The position numbers and the translations under genes were made by a program. 12,826 nt of DNA, from contig NHDV01000018.1 in NCBI GenBank assembly GCA_002167525.1, positions 1-12,826 on the forward strand, read 5' to 3'. This document shows positions 1 through 7,039 of this stretch, in pieces (the first letter of the stretch is position 1; each line of letters starts with the position of its first letter). Origin of the DNA: Flavobacteriaceae bacterium TMED68. GTDB taxonomy: Bacteria; Bacteroidota; Bacteroidia; Flavobacteriales; Flavobacteriaceae. Below the pieces are notes generated by a model. That model saw nothing but the letters and a program-made list of their open reading frames with translations. It made no database searches and was not told where the DNA came from.

Positions 1-83
1 CTTTAAACGAACTTTACAGAGTAATTAAAAACAAAGGAACCTTAATTGCACAGATACCTCTTGATAAAAATCTTAAAAAAACC
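1..83. repeat. Left arm of an 83-bp perfect inverted repeat (likely chimeric contig end)
   Basis: These 83 bases are the exact reverse complement of 647-729, which lie inside the methyltransferase gene. Read on the + strand from position 3, they encode the same methyltransferase peptide (LNELYRV...DKNLKKT). Identity stops abruptly at 83/84, where the sequence switches to the apbE reading frame, which is not in frame with the methyltransferase codons. A perfect inverted copy of an internal coding segment at the very end of the sequence, with 563 bp between the arms, is typical of a strand-switch chimera from whole-genome amplification, or of an assembly error. I infer an artefact; a real inverted duplication that truncated apbE is possible but less likely. 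Confidence 0.9.
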
Positions 84-84
84 A

Positions 85-426
85 AGTGAGTCAACTTCAG
101 CTAGAAAAATATTTGATATTATAGAATTAAAAAATCAAGCTCTAGCAACATCTGGGAATTATAGAAAATATAGGATTGATAAAGAAACAAACCAAAAGTA
201 TGTCCATTCAATAAATCCATTAAATGGAAGGCCTGCAAGATCAAATATTTTGAGTGTTTCTGTAAAAGCTTCAGATTGTATGACTGCTGATGCTTTTGCT
301 ACTGCACTAATGGTAATGCCTTTGAATATGGGCAAGAAATTAGTTGATGAAACATCTAATGTGGAGGCGTTGTGGATTATTTCAAAAAGTCAAAACTTTA
401 TTTCCCATTCTTCAAAAAATTGGTAA
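85..426 (+). CDS. apbE: FAD:protein FMN transferase, C-terminal part only (5' end missing)
   Basis: ApbE attaches FMN covalently to a Thr or Ser of partner proteins, such as subunits of the Na+-translocating NADH:quinone reductase or Rnf complexes, outside the cytoplasmic membrane. The 113 codons here are the C-terminal third of the family. They contain ATSGNYRKY, then HSINPLNGRPA (the family's H-x-[ID]-P-x-T-G element, here with N-P-L-N-G), then SDCMTADAFATALMVM, which carries the conserved Asp (codon 289) and Thr (codon 301) associated with metal binding. The open frame runs back to a TTG at 46, but the residues before about 84 come from the inverted repeat read out of frame and are not part of ApbE. 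The gene ends one base before the convergent methyltransferase. No nqr or rnf genes are in the window, so its target cannot be told. The truncation is probably technical, not a real pseudogene. Confidence 0.85.
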   Translation, partial: SESTSARKIFDIIELKNQALATSGNYRKYRIDKETNQKYVHSINPLNGRPARSNILSVSVKASDCMTADAFATALMVMPLNMGKKLVDETSNVEALWIISKSQNFISHSSKNW

Positions 427-427
427 C

Positions 428-1213
428 TTATTTGACTGCAATTCCAATAGGTATTTCTTCATCTTTAGGTAAACAATATTCAATTTTTTTCGCCATTGAT
501 GTTTTTTTTAAAATATCAATTTTTTTTGGAGTAAAACCTGAGTTAGCAAGTCTAGCGTAAAAGTCCAACCCATAAACTCTCACGTGGTCATACTGGCCAA
601 AATACTTGTTTCTCTCTCTCGGATCTATGATTTCTTTGTCTTCGAAGGTTTTTTTAAGATTTTTATCAAGAGGTATCTGTGCAATTAAGGTTCCTTTGTT
701 TTTAATTACTCTGTAAAGTTCGTTTAAAGCTTTGTAATCATCTTCAACATGTTCCAAAACATGGTTGCATAAAATAAGGTCAAAGCTATTTTCTTTAAAT
801 GGCAAATTATATATGTTGGCCTTTATGTCAGCTAGAGGAGACTTTAGATCAATTGACACATAATTCCAATTAACAATTTTTTTAAATTTTTTTATAAAAA
901 TTATCTCAGGCGCAACATGTAATACAGAAATATTTTTTTCTAAAAGCTTTGTGTTTTCTTTTAAATACAACCACAGTAATCTGTGCCTTTCAAGAGATAG
1001 AGTTCCTGGACATAAGGCGTTTTTTCTAAGTTTACTATAACCATAAGGTAAAAAAGCTCTATAAGAACTTCCGTCGATTGGATCTGTATATTTTGTACCT
1101 TTGTATAAGATTCTTAAAACAGGTCTTAAAATCAGACTTATCCTGTTTAAAAATTGTCTCGAAAAAAAATTAAGAATTAATTTCACGACTTTTTTTATAG
1201 GGTTTTTCTTCAT
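428..1213 (-). CDS. Class I SAM-dependent methyltransferase, substrate unknown
   Basis: A 261-residue methyltransferase of the type found next to map in Flavobacteria. Its motif I is atypical: VLHVAPE at residues 97-103 replaces the glycine-rich loop. It is followed by an acidic strand end at ID (121-122), NLPF (136-139) and LCNHVLEHVEDD (148-159), the usual post-motif region of methyltransferase family 11. A conserved FGQYDHVRVYG follows at 205-215. I chose the ATG at 1213, giving MKKNPIKK and a 44-bp overlap with map. The longer frame starting at 1279 would overlap map by 110 bp and add residues not expected for the family. A GTG at 1186 (MKLILNFF) is also plausible. It is last in the gpmI operon. 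Residues 162-189 are encoded by 647-729, the segment copied in inverted form at the left end. The substrate is not known. Confidence 0.8.
   Translation of the reverse strand: MKKNPIKKVVKLILNFFSRQFLNRISLILRPVLRILYKGTKYTDPIDGSSYRAFLPYGYSKLRKNALCPGTLSLERHRLLWLYLKENTKLLEKNISVLHVAPEIIFIKKFKKIVNWNYVSIDLKSPLADIKANIYNLPFKENSFDLILCNHVLEHVEDDYKALNELYRVIKNKGTLIAQIPLDKNLKKTFEDKEIIDPRERNKYFGQYDHVRVYGLDFYARLANSGFTPKKIDILKKTSMAKKIEYCLPKDEEIPIGIAVK
647..729. repeat. Right (original) arm of the 83-bp inverted repeat
   Basis: This segment lies in frame inside the intact methyltransferase gene, which reads through it without disturbance. This copy is therefore the genuine one, and the reverse-complement copy at 1-83 is the derived one. 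Confidence 0.9.
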
Positions 1214-1997
1214 CACTTTCAATGCCCAAAGCCTCATATATAAATTTAAAAGTTGAAAGTAATTCAGGTTTACCATCAATCAATGCCACGTTGTGTTCAA
1301 AGTGAGCAGAAACTTTGTTGTCGAAGGTAGTTACTGTCCAGCCATCGTCTAATTGTTTCAACCTTTTACCTCCAAGATTAATCATTGGTTCAATAGCTAT
1401 AACCATTCCATTAATAAATCTTTTTCCTGTTCCTCTTTTTCCATAGTTTGGGATTTCAGGACCTTCATGCATATTTTTCCCTATGCCGTGACCTACCAAT
1501 TCCCTAACTACACTATATCCATTTTTTTCACAATGATTTTGGATTGAATATCCAAGGTCACCAACTCTGTTTCCTTCTTTAAAGCATTCAATACCAATGT
1601 ATAAAGATTCTTTGGTTGTTTTTAAAAGAGCTTCTATTTTATTACTAATATCTCCAACAGCAAAGGTATATGCATGGTCACCGTAAAATCCATTTTTGTA
1701 CACACCGCAATCAATAGATATAACATCTCCTTCTTTGAGTATATTTTTATTGGGTATTCCATGAACAACTTGTGCATTAGGGCTTGCACACAAAGTATTT
1801 GGAAAATCATATAAACCCAGAAATCCTGGCTCTGCGTCGTTGTCTCTAATATATTCTTCAGCTTTTTTATCTAGTTCAAGTGAGGTAACTCCAGGTTTGA
1901 TTTCTTTAGCTAACATACCAAGAGTTCTAGAGACAAGAAGTGAACTTTCTCTAATCAATTCAATTTCATCTTTAGATTTTAATACTATTTCACTCAT
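1170..1997 (-). CDS. map: Methionine aminopeptidase, type I
   Basis: Removes the initiator Met from nascent proteins when the second residue is small, acting in the cytosol after deformylation. The 275-residue protein has the pita-bread fold with all expected residues: metal ligands Asp96, Asp107, His170, Glu203 and Glu234, and substrate-contacting His79 and His177. Landmark stretches are VVHGIPN, DCGVYKNGFYGDHAYTF, GHGIGKNMHEGP, AIEPMI and HFEHNVA. There is no N-terminal zinc-finger or linker extension, so it is the short bacterial form, slightly longer than the roughly 264 residues of E. coli because of a charged C-terminal tail. Its ATG overlaps the stop of the preceding lipoprotein gene (ATGA, 1994-1997), which suggests translational coupling. 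Its 3' end overlaps the methyltransferase start. Confidence 0.97.
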   Translation of the reverse strand: MSEIVLKSKDEIELIRESSLLVSRTLGMLAKEIKPGVTSLELDKKAEEYIRDNDAEPGFLGLYDFPNTLCASPNAQVVHGIPNKNILKEGDVISIDCGVYKNGFYGDHAYTFAVGDISNKIEALLKTTKESLYIGIECFKEGNRVGDLGYSIQNHCEKNGYSVVRELVGHGIGKNMHEGPEIPNYGKRGTGKRFINGMVIAIEPMINLGGKRLKQLDDGWTVTTFDNKVSAHFEHNVALIDGKPELLSTFKFIYEALGIESDEEKPYKKSREINS

Positions 1998-2563
1998 TTA
2001 TAATATGCATGTTTGTATGCTTTTCCAGAAAGGATATCTAAAATATCTTCTTCGATACTTTTAATTGGGAATTCAACAATTCTATTAATTTCATTTTTAT
2101 TATCATAAAAAATTATTGTTGGAATATTAATCAAGTCATAATCTTTTTCAATAAAATTTGGTGTTATTTTATTTTCATCTACTGCAATGATTCTCATTTT
2201 TGCAGTATCATAATTGATTGATTCTAAAATCTTAATAAGTCCTGGAATTTCTCTTTCACTGTCTTCACACCATGTGCCCATAATTAAGACCATATCTCTT
2301 TTTTTAATCAAGGGTTTTATTTTTTTAAGTATATCAGTCTTGGGATTATAGGTGTTTGACCAATTTTTTGTGTATTCTTTAAGCTGATCAATGTTTATTT
2401 CACCTAAAAGGATTTCATTTCCTTCTAGATCTTTTCCTTTTAAACTGTCAGGAATCTGAATTTCTTTATCGTATATGCTTTTTTTTTGAGTGAGGTTTGA
2501 ATTACAACCTATTAGCAAGAGCAAGAACGTTTGAAAAACAATTAAATTAAATTTAAATTTCAT
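1994..2563 (-). CDS. Thioredoxin-like lipoprotein with a CxxS active site
   Basis: A 189-residue predicted lipoprotein. A short charged N-terminus and hydrophobic stretch end in a lipobox (LIGC) with Cys20 as the likely lipidated residue, so the mature protein is probably anchored in a membrane facing the periplasm. The C-terminal half is a thioredoxin fold: VLIMGTWCEDS at 92-102 holds the active-site Cys99, and the cis-proline is in INIPT (Pro148). The second Cys of the usual CxxC is Ser102, so it cannot act as an ordinary dithiol thioredoxin. Monothiol chemistry (isomerase, peroxidase partner or mixed disulphide) or a non-redox role are the options. The WCxDS form is common in Flavobacteria from my recollection of the family. 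It lies between gpmI (19-bp gap) and map (4-bp overlap). The precise function is unknown. Confidence 0.8.
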   Translation of the reverse strand: MKFKFNLIVFQTFLLLLIGCNSNLTQKKSIYDKEIQIPDSLKGKDLEGNEILLGEINIDQLKEYTKNWSNTYNPKTDILKKIKPLIKKRDMVLIMGTWCEDSEREIPGLIKILESINYDTAKMRIIAVDENKITPNFIEKDYDLINIPTIIFYDNKNEINRIVEFPIKSIEEDILDILSGKAYKHAYYK

Positions 2564-2582
2564 TATTTAAAATTAATAAAAG

Positions 2583-4097
2583 TCAATTTGATAGTAATGA
2601 TTTTTGGTCCATTTCATTTGGTTTTTCAATTCCCATTATTTCCAAGACAGTAGGCGCAACATTTGCAAGGATACCACTAATTATTTTCCTTTTTTCTTTT
2701 TCTACTAAAATTATTGGAACAGGATTGGTTGTGTGTGCGGTATTAGGTGTACCATCTGAATTTTTCATTTTTTCACAATTTCCATGATCTGCAATAATAA
2801 CTATTGAGTACTCTTTCTTCATGCCTTCTGAAATTATCTTATAAGTGCAATGATCAACAGTTTCACAAGCTTTAATTGCAGCATTGAAGTCGCCTGTATG
2901 TCCGACCATATCAGGATTTGCAAAGTTTACGCATATGAAGTCAAATTCATTTTTTAAAATAGAGTTAACAACTGCATCCCTAACTTCTATAGCACTCATT
3001 TCAGGTTTTAAGTCATATGTAGCCACTGGAGGTGATTGGCACAATATTCTTTTTTCATTTTTGAAAGGATTTTCTCTTCCACCATTAAAAAAATATGTTA
3101 CATGGGGATATTTTTCTGTTTCAGCTACTCTAATTTGTTTATACCCATTATTTGAAATCACTTCTCCAAGAGTATTTATAAGATTTTCTTTCTCAAATAG
3201 TATTATAACACCTTTTAAAGTGTCATCATAGTTAGTCATAGTTAAATAATAGAGATCAATCGGTTTTGATCCATTGAAAGAAAAATCCTTCTGTGATAAC
3301 ATTCTTGTCAGTTGTCTCATTCTGTCAGATCTAAAATTAAATGAAACAACAACGTCTCCTTCTTGAATTAAATATCTTTTTTCTCCTATAGATAAAGGTT
3401 CTAAAAATTCATCTGTTAAATTTTTGTTATATGACAATTCAATTTCTTTTTTGAAGTCATTTGTTTTTTTCCCAACGCCATTAACAATCAATTCATATGC
3501 TTTTTTTGTCCTATCAAAGTTTAAATCTCTATCCATTGAATAGTAACGGCCAATGATCGAAACTATTTTTCCTGTTGCTCTTTTTAAGAAGCGTTCTAGT
3601 TTTTTTAAATATTTGATTCCTGATCTTGGATCAACATCTCTTCCATCAGTAAACAGATGTAAATAAACTTTCTCGCAAGAATTTTCACTAAAAATTAACA
3701 GTAATTCTTCTAAGTGACTAATATGTGAGTGAACACCTCCGTCTGACAACAAGCCTATTATATGAATTGATTTGTTTTTTTTCTTAGCATAATCAATAGC
3801 GTTATCAATAAGCTTATTTTTCCTAAATGATTTATCAGAAATAGAATTATTTATTTTTAACAAATCTTGATATACTATTCTTCCTGCAGAAATATTCAAG
3901 TGTCCAACCTCACTATTTCCCATTTGAGTTCCCGGGAGGCCAACATAATTTCCATTAGTGATTAATTCTGCATTTGAATAATTATCTAGAAGTTCATCTA
4001 TAAAAGGTGTTTTTGCATTTGCTATTGCCGATTCATTTTGATTTGAGGATATACCCCAACCATCTAAAATCAACAGAATTACTTTTTTTGCAAGCAA
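2583..4097 (-). CDS. gpmI: 2,3-bisphosphoglycerate-independent phosphoglycerate mutase
   Basis: Interconverts 3- and 2-phosphoglycerate in glycolysis and gluconeogenesis through a phosphoserine intermediate and two metal ions, usually Mn2+. It belongs to the alkaline phosphatase superfamily. Taking the TTG at 4097 as start gives 504 residues (about 510 is typical) and places Asp12 (ILDGWG) and nucleophile Ser62 (GNSEVGH) at exactly the positions they hold in the Geobacillus enzyme. His123 (GGVHSH) also matches, and the other metal ligands are Asp396 and His400 (PDMVGH), Asp437-His438 (ADHGNC) and His455 (TAHTTNP). No ATG is available upstream before the divergent rsgA. The open frame also contains TTG at 4124 and 4115, but a promoter-like box overlaps those. 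It is the first gene of a four-gene minus-strand operon. Confidence 0.95.
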   Translation of the reverse strand: MLAKKVILLILDGWGISSNQNESAIANAKTPFIDELLDNYSNAELITNGNYVGLPGTQMGNSEVGHLNISAGRIVYQDLLKINNSISDKSFRKNKLIDNAIDYAKKKNKSIHIIGLLSDGGVHSHISHLEELLLIFSENSCEKVYLHLFTDGRDVDPRSGIKYLKKLERFLKRATGKIVSIIGRYYSMDRDLNFDRTKKAYELIVNGVGKKTNDFKKEIELSYNKNLTDEFLEPLSIGEKRYLIQEGDVVVSFNFRSDRMRQLTRMLSQKDFSFNGSKPIDLYYLTMTNYDDTLKGVIILFEKENLINTLGEVISNNGYKQIRVAETEKYPHVTYFFNGGRENPFKNEKRILCQSPPVATYDLKPEMSAIEVRDAVVNSILKNEFDFICVNFANPDMVGHTGDFNAAIKACETVDHCTYKIISEGMKKEYSIVIIADHGNCEKMKNSDGTPNTAHTTNPVPIILVEKEKRKIISGILANVAPTVLEIMGIEKPNEMDQKSLLSN

Positions 4098-4112
4098 TAT
4101 TTTACTTTTAAA

Positions 4113-4120
4113 CAAATATA
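4113..4120 (-). promoter_or_regulatory. Candidate -7 promoter box for the gpmI operon
   Basis: Read on the minus strand this is TATATTTG, a full match to the Bacteroidota -7 consensus TAnnTTTG. I see no clear -33 TTG at the expected spacing. It sits 15 bp ahead of the TTG at 4097, so a transcript starting here would have a leader of only a few bases, and it could not include the alternative TTG starts at 4115 or 4124. This fits, but does not prove, the shorter gpmI start. Confidence 0.35.
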
Positions 4121-4136
4121 GCAATTCAAGGTTTAA

Positions 4137-4167
4137 TTGTTTGTTTTAAATAACTAGACTATATTTA
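4137..4167 (+). promoter_or_regulatory. Candidate promoter for rsgA-dtd
   Basis: TTG at 4137-4139, a 20-bp spacer, and TATATTTA at 4160-4167 resemble the Bacteroidota promoter pattern TTG-N(17-23)-TAnnTTTG with one mismatch in the last base. It would give a leader of about 10 bases before the ATT at 4184. In such AT-rich DNA near-matches arise by chance, so confidence is low. Confidence 0.3.
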
Positions 4168-4183
4168 ATATAAAAGACGGGTA

Positions 4184-5113
4184 ATTAGAGGAATTGTATA
4201 TAAGACAACTGGCAATAGCTACCTTGTAAAAAGTGTAGAAGAGAATAAAGTTTACAAATGCATAGCAAGGGGTAAACTACGTTTACTTAACATAAAGCAT
4301 ACTAATCCAATTTCTGTTGGAGATTATGTACAGTTTTCAAAATTCCAAGAGAAAGATAAAGGAGAAATTATGGAAATTTTTCCTCGGAAAAATTATATTA
4401 TACGAAAATCGGTAAATCTTTCTAAAGAAACCCATATCCTGGCAAGTAATATAGATCAAGCAATTTTAGTAATTACTTTGAAAAGCCCAAGAACCTATTA
4501 TGAGTTTATTGATCGTTTTTTAATTACTTCCAATGCTTATCAAATCCCTACTATAATTGTATTTAGTAAATCGGACACTTATCTTAAGGAAGAACTCGAA
4601 GAAATTGAAATATTAAGAAAAATTTACACTAATTTGAAAATTAATTGTCTTTTGATTTCTTGTCACAAAAAAAAGGATATTTCAAAAATTTTCAATTTAA
4701 TAAATAACAAGACCACACTTTTTTCAGGTAATAGTGGTGTTGGAAAATCAACTTTGATTAATTATTTAAACCCGGAACTAAATCTCAAAACTCAATCTGT
4801 TTCTAAATCAACCGATAAAGGTCTGCATACTACAACATTCGCACAAATGTATGATATAGACAAATATACTCGTGTAATTGATTCTCCAGGTATTAAAGGA
4901 TTTGGATTAGTTGATATAAAAAAAAATGAAATTTATCGATATTTTCCTGAATTTTTAGAAGCCAGTAAGAAATGCAGATTTAAGAACTGCATTCATATTG
5001 ATGAACCTGAATGTGAAGTAAAAAAAAGATTGGCAAGTGGTGAAATTTCAAATCATAGATATGAGAGCTATATAAATTTAATACACGATAAAAAACAATT
5101 AGATAACAAATGA
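4184..5113 (+). CDS. rsgA: Ribosome small-subunit GTPase RsgA, apparently starting at ATT
   Basis: A circularly permuted GTPase that assists late maturation of the 30S ribosomal subunit. The first ATG (4370) would remove most of the N-terminal OB-fold domain. The same frame is open back to a stop at 4166 and encodes a typical RsgA start, RGIVYKTTGNSYLVKSV and later TNPISVGDYVQF. Family starts of the form M-K/R-G-I-V point to the ATT at 4184, giving 309 residues. No ATG, GTG or TTG exists in frame upstream. Motifs in permuted order are G4 as FSKSD (128-131 SKSD, normally NKxD), G1 GNSGVGKS (182-189), HTTTFA (G2 region) and G3 DSPG (233-236, usually DTPG). A zinc site of Cys264, Cys269, His271 and Cys277 follows. 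Its stop overlaps the dtd start by 4 bp. Confidence 0.93.
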   Translation: MRGIVYKTTGNSYLVKSVEENKVYKCIARGKLRLLNIKHTNPISVGDYVQFSKFQEKDKGEIMEIFPRKNYIIRKSVNLSKETHILASNIDQAILVITLKSPRTYYEFIDRFLITSNAYQIPTIIVFSKSDTYLKEELEEIEILRKIYTNLKINCLLISCHKKKDISKIFNLINNKTTLFSGNSGVGKSTLINYLNPELNLKTQSVSKSTDKGLHTTTFAQMYDIDKYTRVIDSPGIKGFGLVDIKKNEIYRYFPEFLEASKKCRFKNCIHIDEPECEVKKRLASGEISNHRYESYINLIHDKKQLDNK

Positions 5114-5562
5114 GGGCATTAATACAGAGAGTTTCGTATGGATCTGTAACGGTAGAAAATAAAAAAATTGGTGAAATAAATCATGGTTTAGTTGTCCTTT
5201 TGGGTGTTGATATTAATGATAATCGAGATGACATTTCATGGTTAGCTAACAAAATAACTAACTTGAGAGTTTTTGGTGATGAAAAAAAATTAATGAATAA
5301 TTCCATAATTAATGTAAATGGAGATTTGATGATAATCAGCCAATTTACATTATTTGCTAAAACGAAAAAAGGAAACAGGCCCTCCTACATAAATGCTGCT
5401 AATTCTCCAAAAGCTAATAAATATTACAATTCTTTTTGCGAAAAGATAGAATCTATTTTATGTAAAAAAGTGATAAGGGGTATTTTTGGTGCAGATATGA
5501 CTTTAAATATTATAAACGAAGGCCCAGTTACAATTTACATAGATTCTAGAAATAAAGATTAA
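5110..5562 (+). CDS. dtd: D-aminoacyl-tRNA deacylase
   Basis: Hydrolyses D-amino acids (and glycine misloaded on tRNA-Ala) from tRNA, a proofreading step that keeps protein synthesis homochiral. The 150-residue protein is full length. It has the start MRALIQRVSYGSV, the SQFTLFA motif (Ser77-Gln78-Phe79-Thr80) next to the active site, GNRPSY, FGADM, and the chirality-filtering Gly138-cisPro139 in NEGPVT. It functions as a homodimer in known relatives. The ATGA overlap with rsgA (5110-5113) indicates one transcript and coupled translation, so this small operon joins ribosome assembly to translation proofreading. Its TAA abuts the convergent murB stop with no base between them. Confidence 0.96.
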   Translation: MRALIQRVSYGSVTVENKKIGEINHGLVVLLGVDINDNRDDISWLANKITNLRVFGDEKKLMNNSIINVNGDLMIISQFTLFAKTKKGNRPSYINAANSPKANKYYNSFCEKIESILCKKVIRGIFGADMTLNIINEGPVTIYIDSRNKD

Positions 5563-6588
5563 TTATAATATTTCAACTTCAGGTTGTAATTTTATTTTAA
5601 ATGTAGAATAGACATCAGAAGTTATTTTATTAGCTAGAGATAATATTTCTTTTCCAGTTCCACCCCCTAAATTTACCAAGACCAATGCTTGATTTTCATA
5701 AACACCTACATTTCCGATTGATTTCCCCTTGTATTTTAAAAACTCTATTAACCAAGCTGCTGATAGTTTGTATTGATTTTTTTCAACTTTAAATGCGGAT
5801 ATAGATGGAAACTTTTTTTTAAGCTCAAAATATTTTGATTGGTCAATTACTGGGTTTTTGAAAAAGCTACCACAATTCCCTATAAGATTTGTATCGGGTA
5901 ATTTACTTTTTCTAATTTTAATCACTGCTTTAGAAATTGACTCTAAGTTTATTTCTCTATTACCAATTTCGTCTTTTACAGATCCGTACGAGATATTGTA
6001 TTTATGTTTTTCTTTTGTAAGTCTTACTTTAACTGATGTAATTATATAAATATTTTTATCGATAGTTTTAAAACGTGATGTCCTATAACCAAACAAACAA
6101 CCTTTTTCATCAAATTCTTTTTCTGTTTGATCCTTAATATTTATCGTATTACAACTTATAAAAACATCTTTCAACTCAACCCCATAAGCTCCAATGTTTT
6201 GTATTGGAGCAGCTCCCACAAGACCTGGAATTAGAGATAAATTTTCAATACCTCCAAAACCGTTATTTACTGACCATTGTACAAAATCATGCCAATTTTC
6301 ACCGGCCATTATATTTACAATAATGTTGTTTTCGTTCTCTTCAATGATATCAATTCCTTTTAAATCAATTTTTAAGCACAGCCCATCTAAAAATTTTGAA
6401 AACAAAATATTGCTGCCTCCGCCAAGTACAGTTATTTTTTTTGTTTTATGATCTGATAAAACATTTCTTAAATCATTTAAACTTTTAACAATATAAAAGG
6501 ATTCTGAAGCTACATCTATACCGAAAGTATTTAATTTCTTAAGAGAATAATTACCTTTAATATCCAAGTCAGAATTTCTATTCAACAT
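5563..6588 (-). CDS. murB: UDP-N-acetylenolpyruvoylglucosamine reductase
   Basis: FAD- and NADPH-dependent reductase that makes UDP-N-acetylmuramate, the second committed step of peptidoglycan precursor synthesis in the cytosol. The 341 residues match the longer type I (E. coli-like, about 342) form. Visible landmarks are the FAD-binding GGGSN (56-60), SLIPGLVGAAPIQNIGAYG (from 118), FGYRTSRF with Tyr168 and Arg169, the proton-donating Ser241 in NCGSFFKNP, and the C-terminal catalytic Glu338 in QPEVEIL. The N-terminus NYSLKKLNTFGI is also typical. Its start overlaps the end of the DUF1573 gene by 11 bp, so the two are probably co-transcribed. It is convergent with dtd. Confidence 0.96.
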   Translation of the reverse strand: MLNRNSDLDIKGNYSLKKLNTFGIDVASESFYIVKSLNDLRNVLSDHKTKKITVLGGGSNILFSKFLDGLCLKIDLKGIDIIEENENNIIVNIMAGENWHDFVQWSVNNGFGGIENLSLIPGLVGAAPIQNIGAYGVELKDVFISCNTINIKDQTEKEFDEKGCLFGYRTSRFKTIDKNIYIITSVKVRLTKEKHKYNISYGSVKDEIGNREINLESISKAVIKIRKSKLPDTNLIGNCGSFFKNPVIDQSKYFELKKKFPSISAFKVEKNQYKLSAAWLIEFLKYKGKSIGNVGVYENQALVLVNLGGGTGKEILSLANKITSDVYSTFKIKLQPEVEIL

Positions 6589-6949
6589 TTCCCGTAATCT
6601 TTAGGGACATTGTTGGAGAGTTAATAGCGTTAGATAAAACAGTTATTGATTTTCTTATTGGTCCAACTCTGTTAGTATCATATTTTACTTGGATTTCGTC
6701 ATCTTGACCAGGACCAATTGGTGAAGAAGGTTTTTTTGGAATTGTACATCCACAAGAAGAATATACTTTATTGATAATTAGTGGCTTTGAACCTATATTG
6801 GTAAATTTAAAAACCCTTATACCATTATCACCTTTTGATATTTTGCCATAGTTAATTTCAAGAGATTCAAATTCTATTTTTGGTCCCACTTCTTGAGAAA
6901 AAACAAAACCACTAGATATAGCAATAAAAAGGAACAATAAATTTTTCAT
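6578..6949 (-). CDS. Exported DUF1573 domain protein
   Basis: A small 123-residue protein with an N-terminal signal peptide (hydrophobic residues 3-16, probable cleavage near FSQ at 17-19) and one DUF1573 domain, an immunoglobulin-like beta-sandwich common in Bacteroidota. The family hallmark SSCGCT is at 64-69, with Cys66 and Cys68, preceded by FTNIGSKPLIINKV and followed by a GPGQ turn and a K-Y-D-T-N element. There is no lipobox, so it is likely soluble in the periplasm. The family has no established biochemical role. DUF1573 genes beside valS occur in Flavobacteria as I recall, but the reason is unknown. It is first in a two-gene unit with murB and is divergent from valS. Confidence 0.85.
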   Translation of the reverse strand: MKNLLFLFIAISSGFVFSQEVGPKIEFESLEINYGKISKGDNGIRVFKFTNIGSKPLIINKVYSSCGCTIPKKPSSPIGPGQDDEIQVKYDTNRVGPIRKSITVLSNAINSPTMSLKITGNVE

Positions 6950-7039
6950 AACCTTAATTTATATTAACAATATACGAATTTTGATATTTTTAACATATAG
7001 TAGAATTGAGTGTTATTTTTTTTTTAATTAAACTAAAAG

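Noticed and set aside
46..84. N-terminal extension of the apbE frame starting at TTG 46
   Set aside because: It is methyltransferase DNA from the inverted repeat read in a wrong frame, so it is not part of any real protein start.
1214..1279. Upstream start of the methyltransferase at 1279
   Set aside because: It would overlap map by 110 bp, and the extra 22 residues look like an out-of-frame reading of the map 3' end.
2535..2560. Repetitive AATTTAAATTT stretch at the start of the lipoprotein gene
   Set aside because: It encodes the lysine, phenylalanine and asparagine codons of the signal peptide start and needs no other explanation.
2884..3231. Open frame of 115 codons on the + strand inside gpmI
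   Set aside because: It is antisense to a well-conserved enzyme and shows no family similarity or start context; it is a shadow frame.
4122..4139. CAATT...AATTG inverted repeat between gpmI and rsgA
   Set aside because: Five-base AT-rich arms with an eight-base gap are expected by chance here, and no T tract follows that would suggest a terminator.
7016..7025. Run of ten T as a possible terminator for the DUF1573 or valS side
   Set aside because: No GC-containing stem precedes it, and it lies in a divergent promoter region where no transcript should end.
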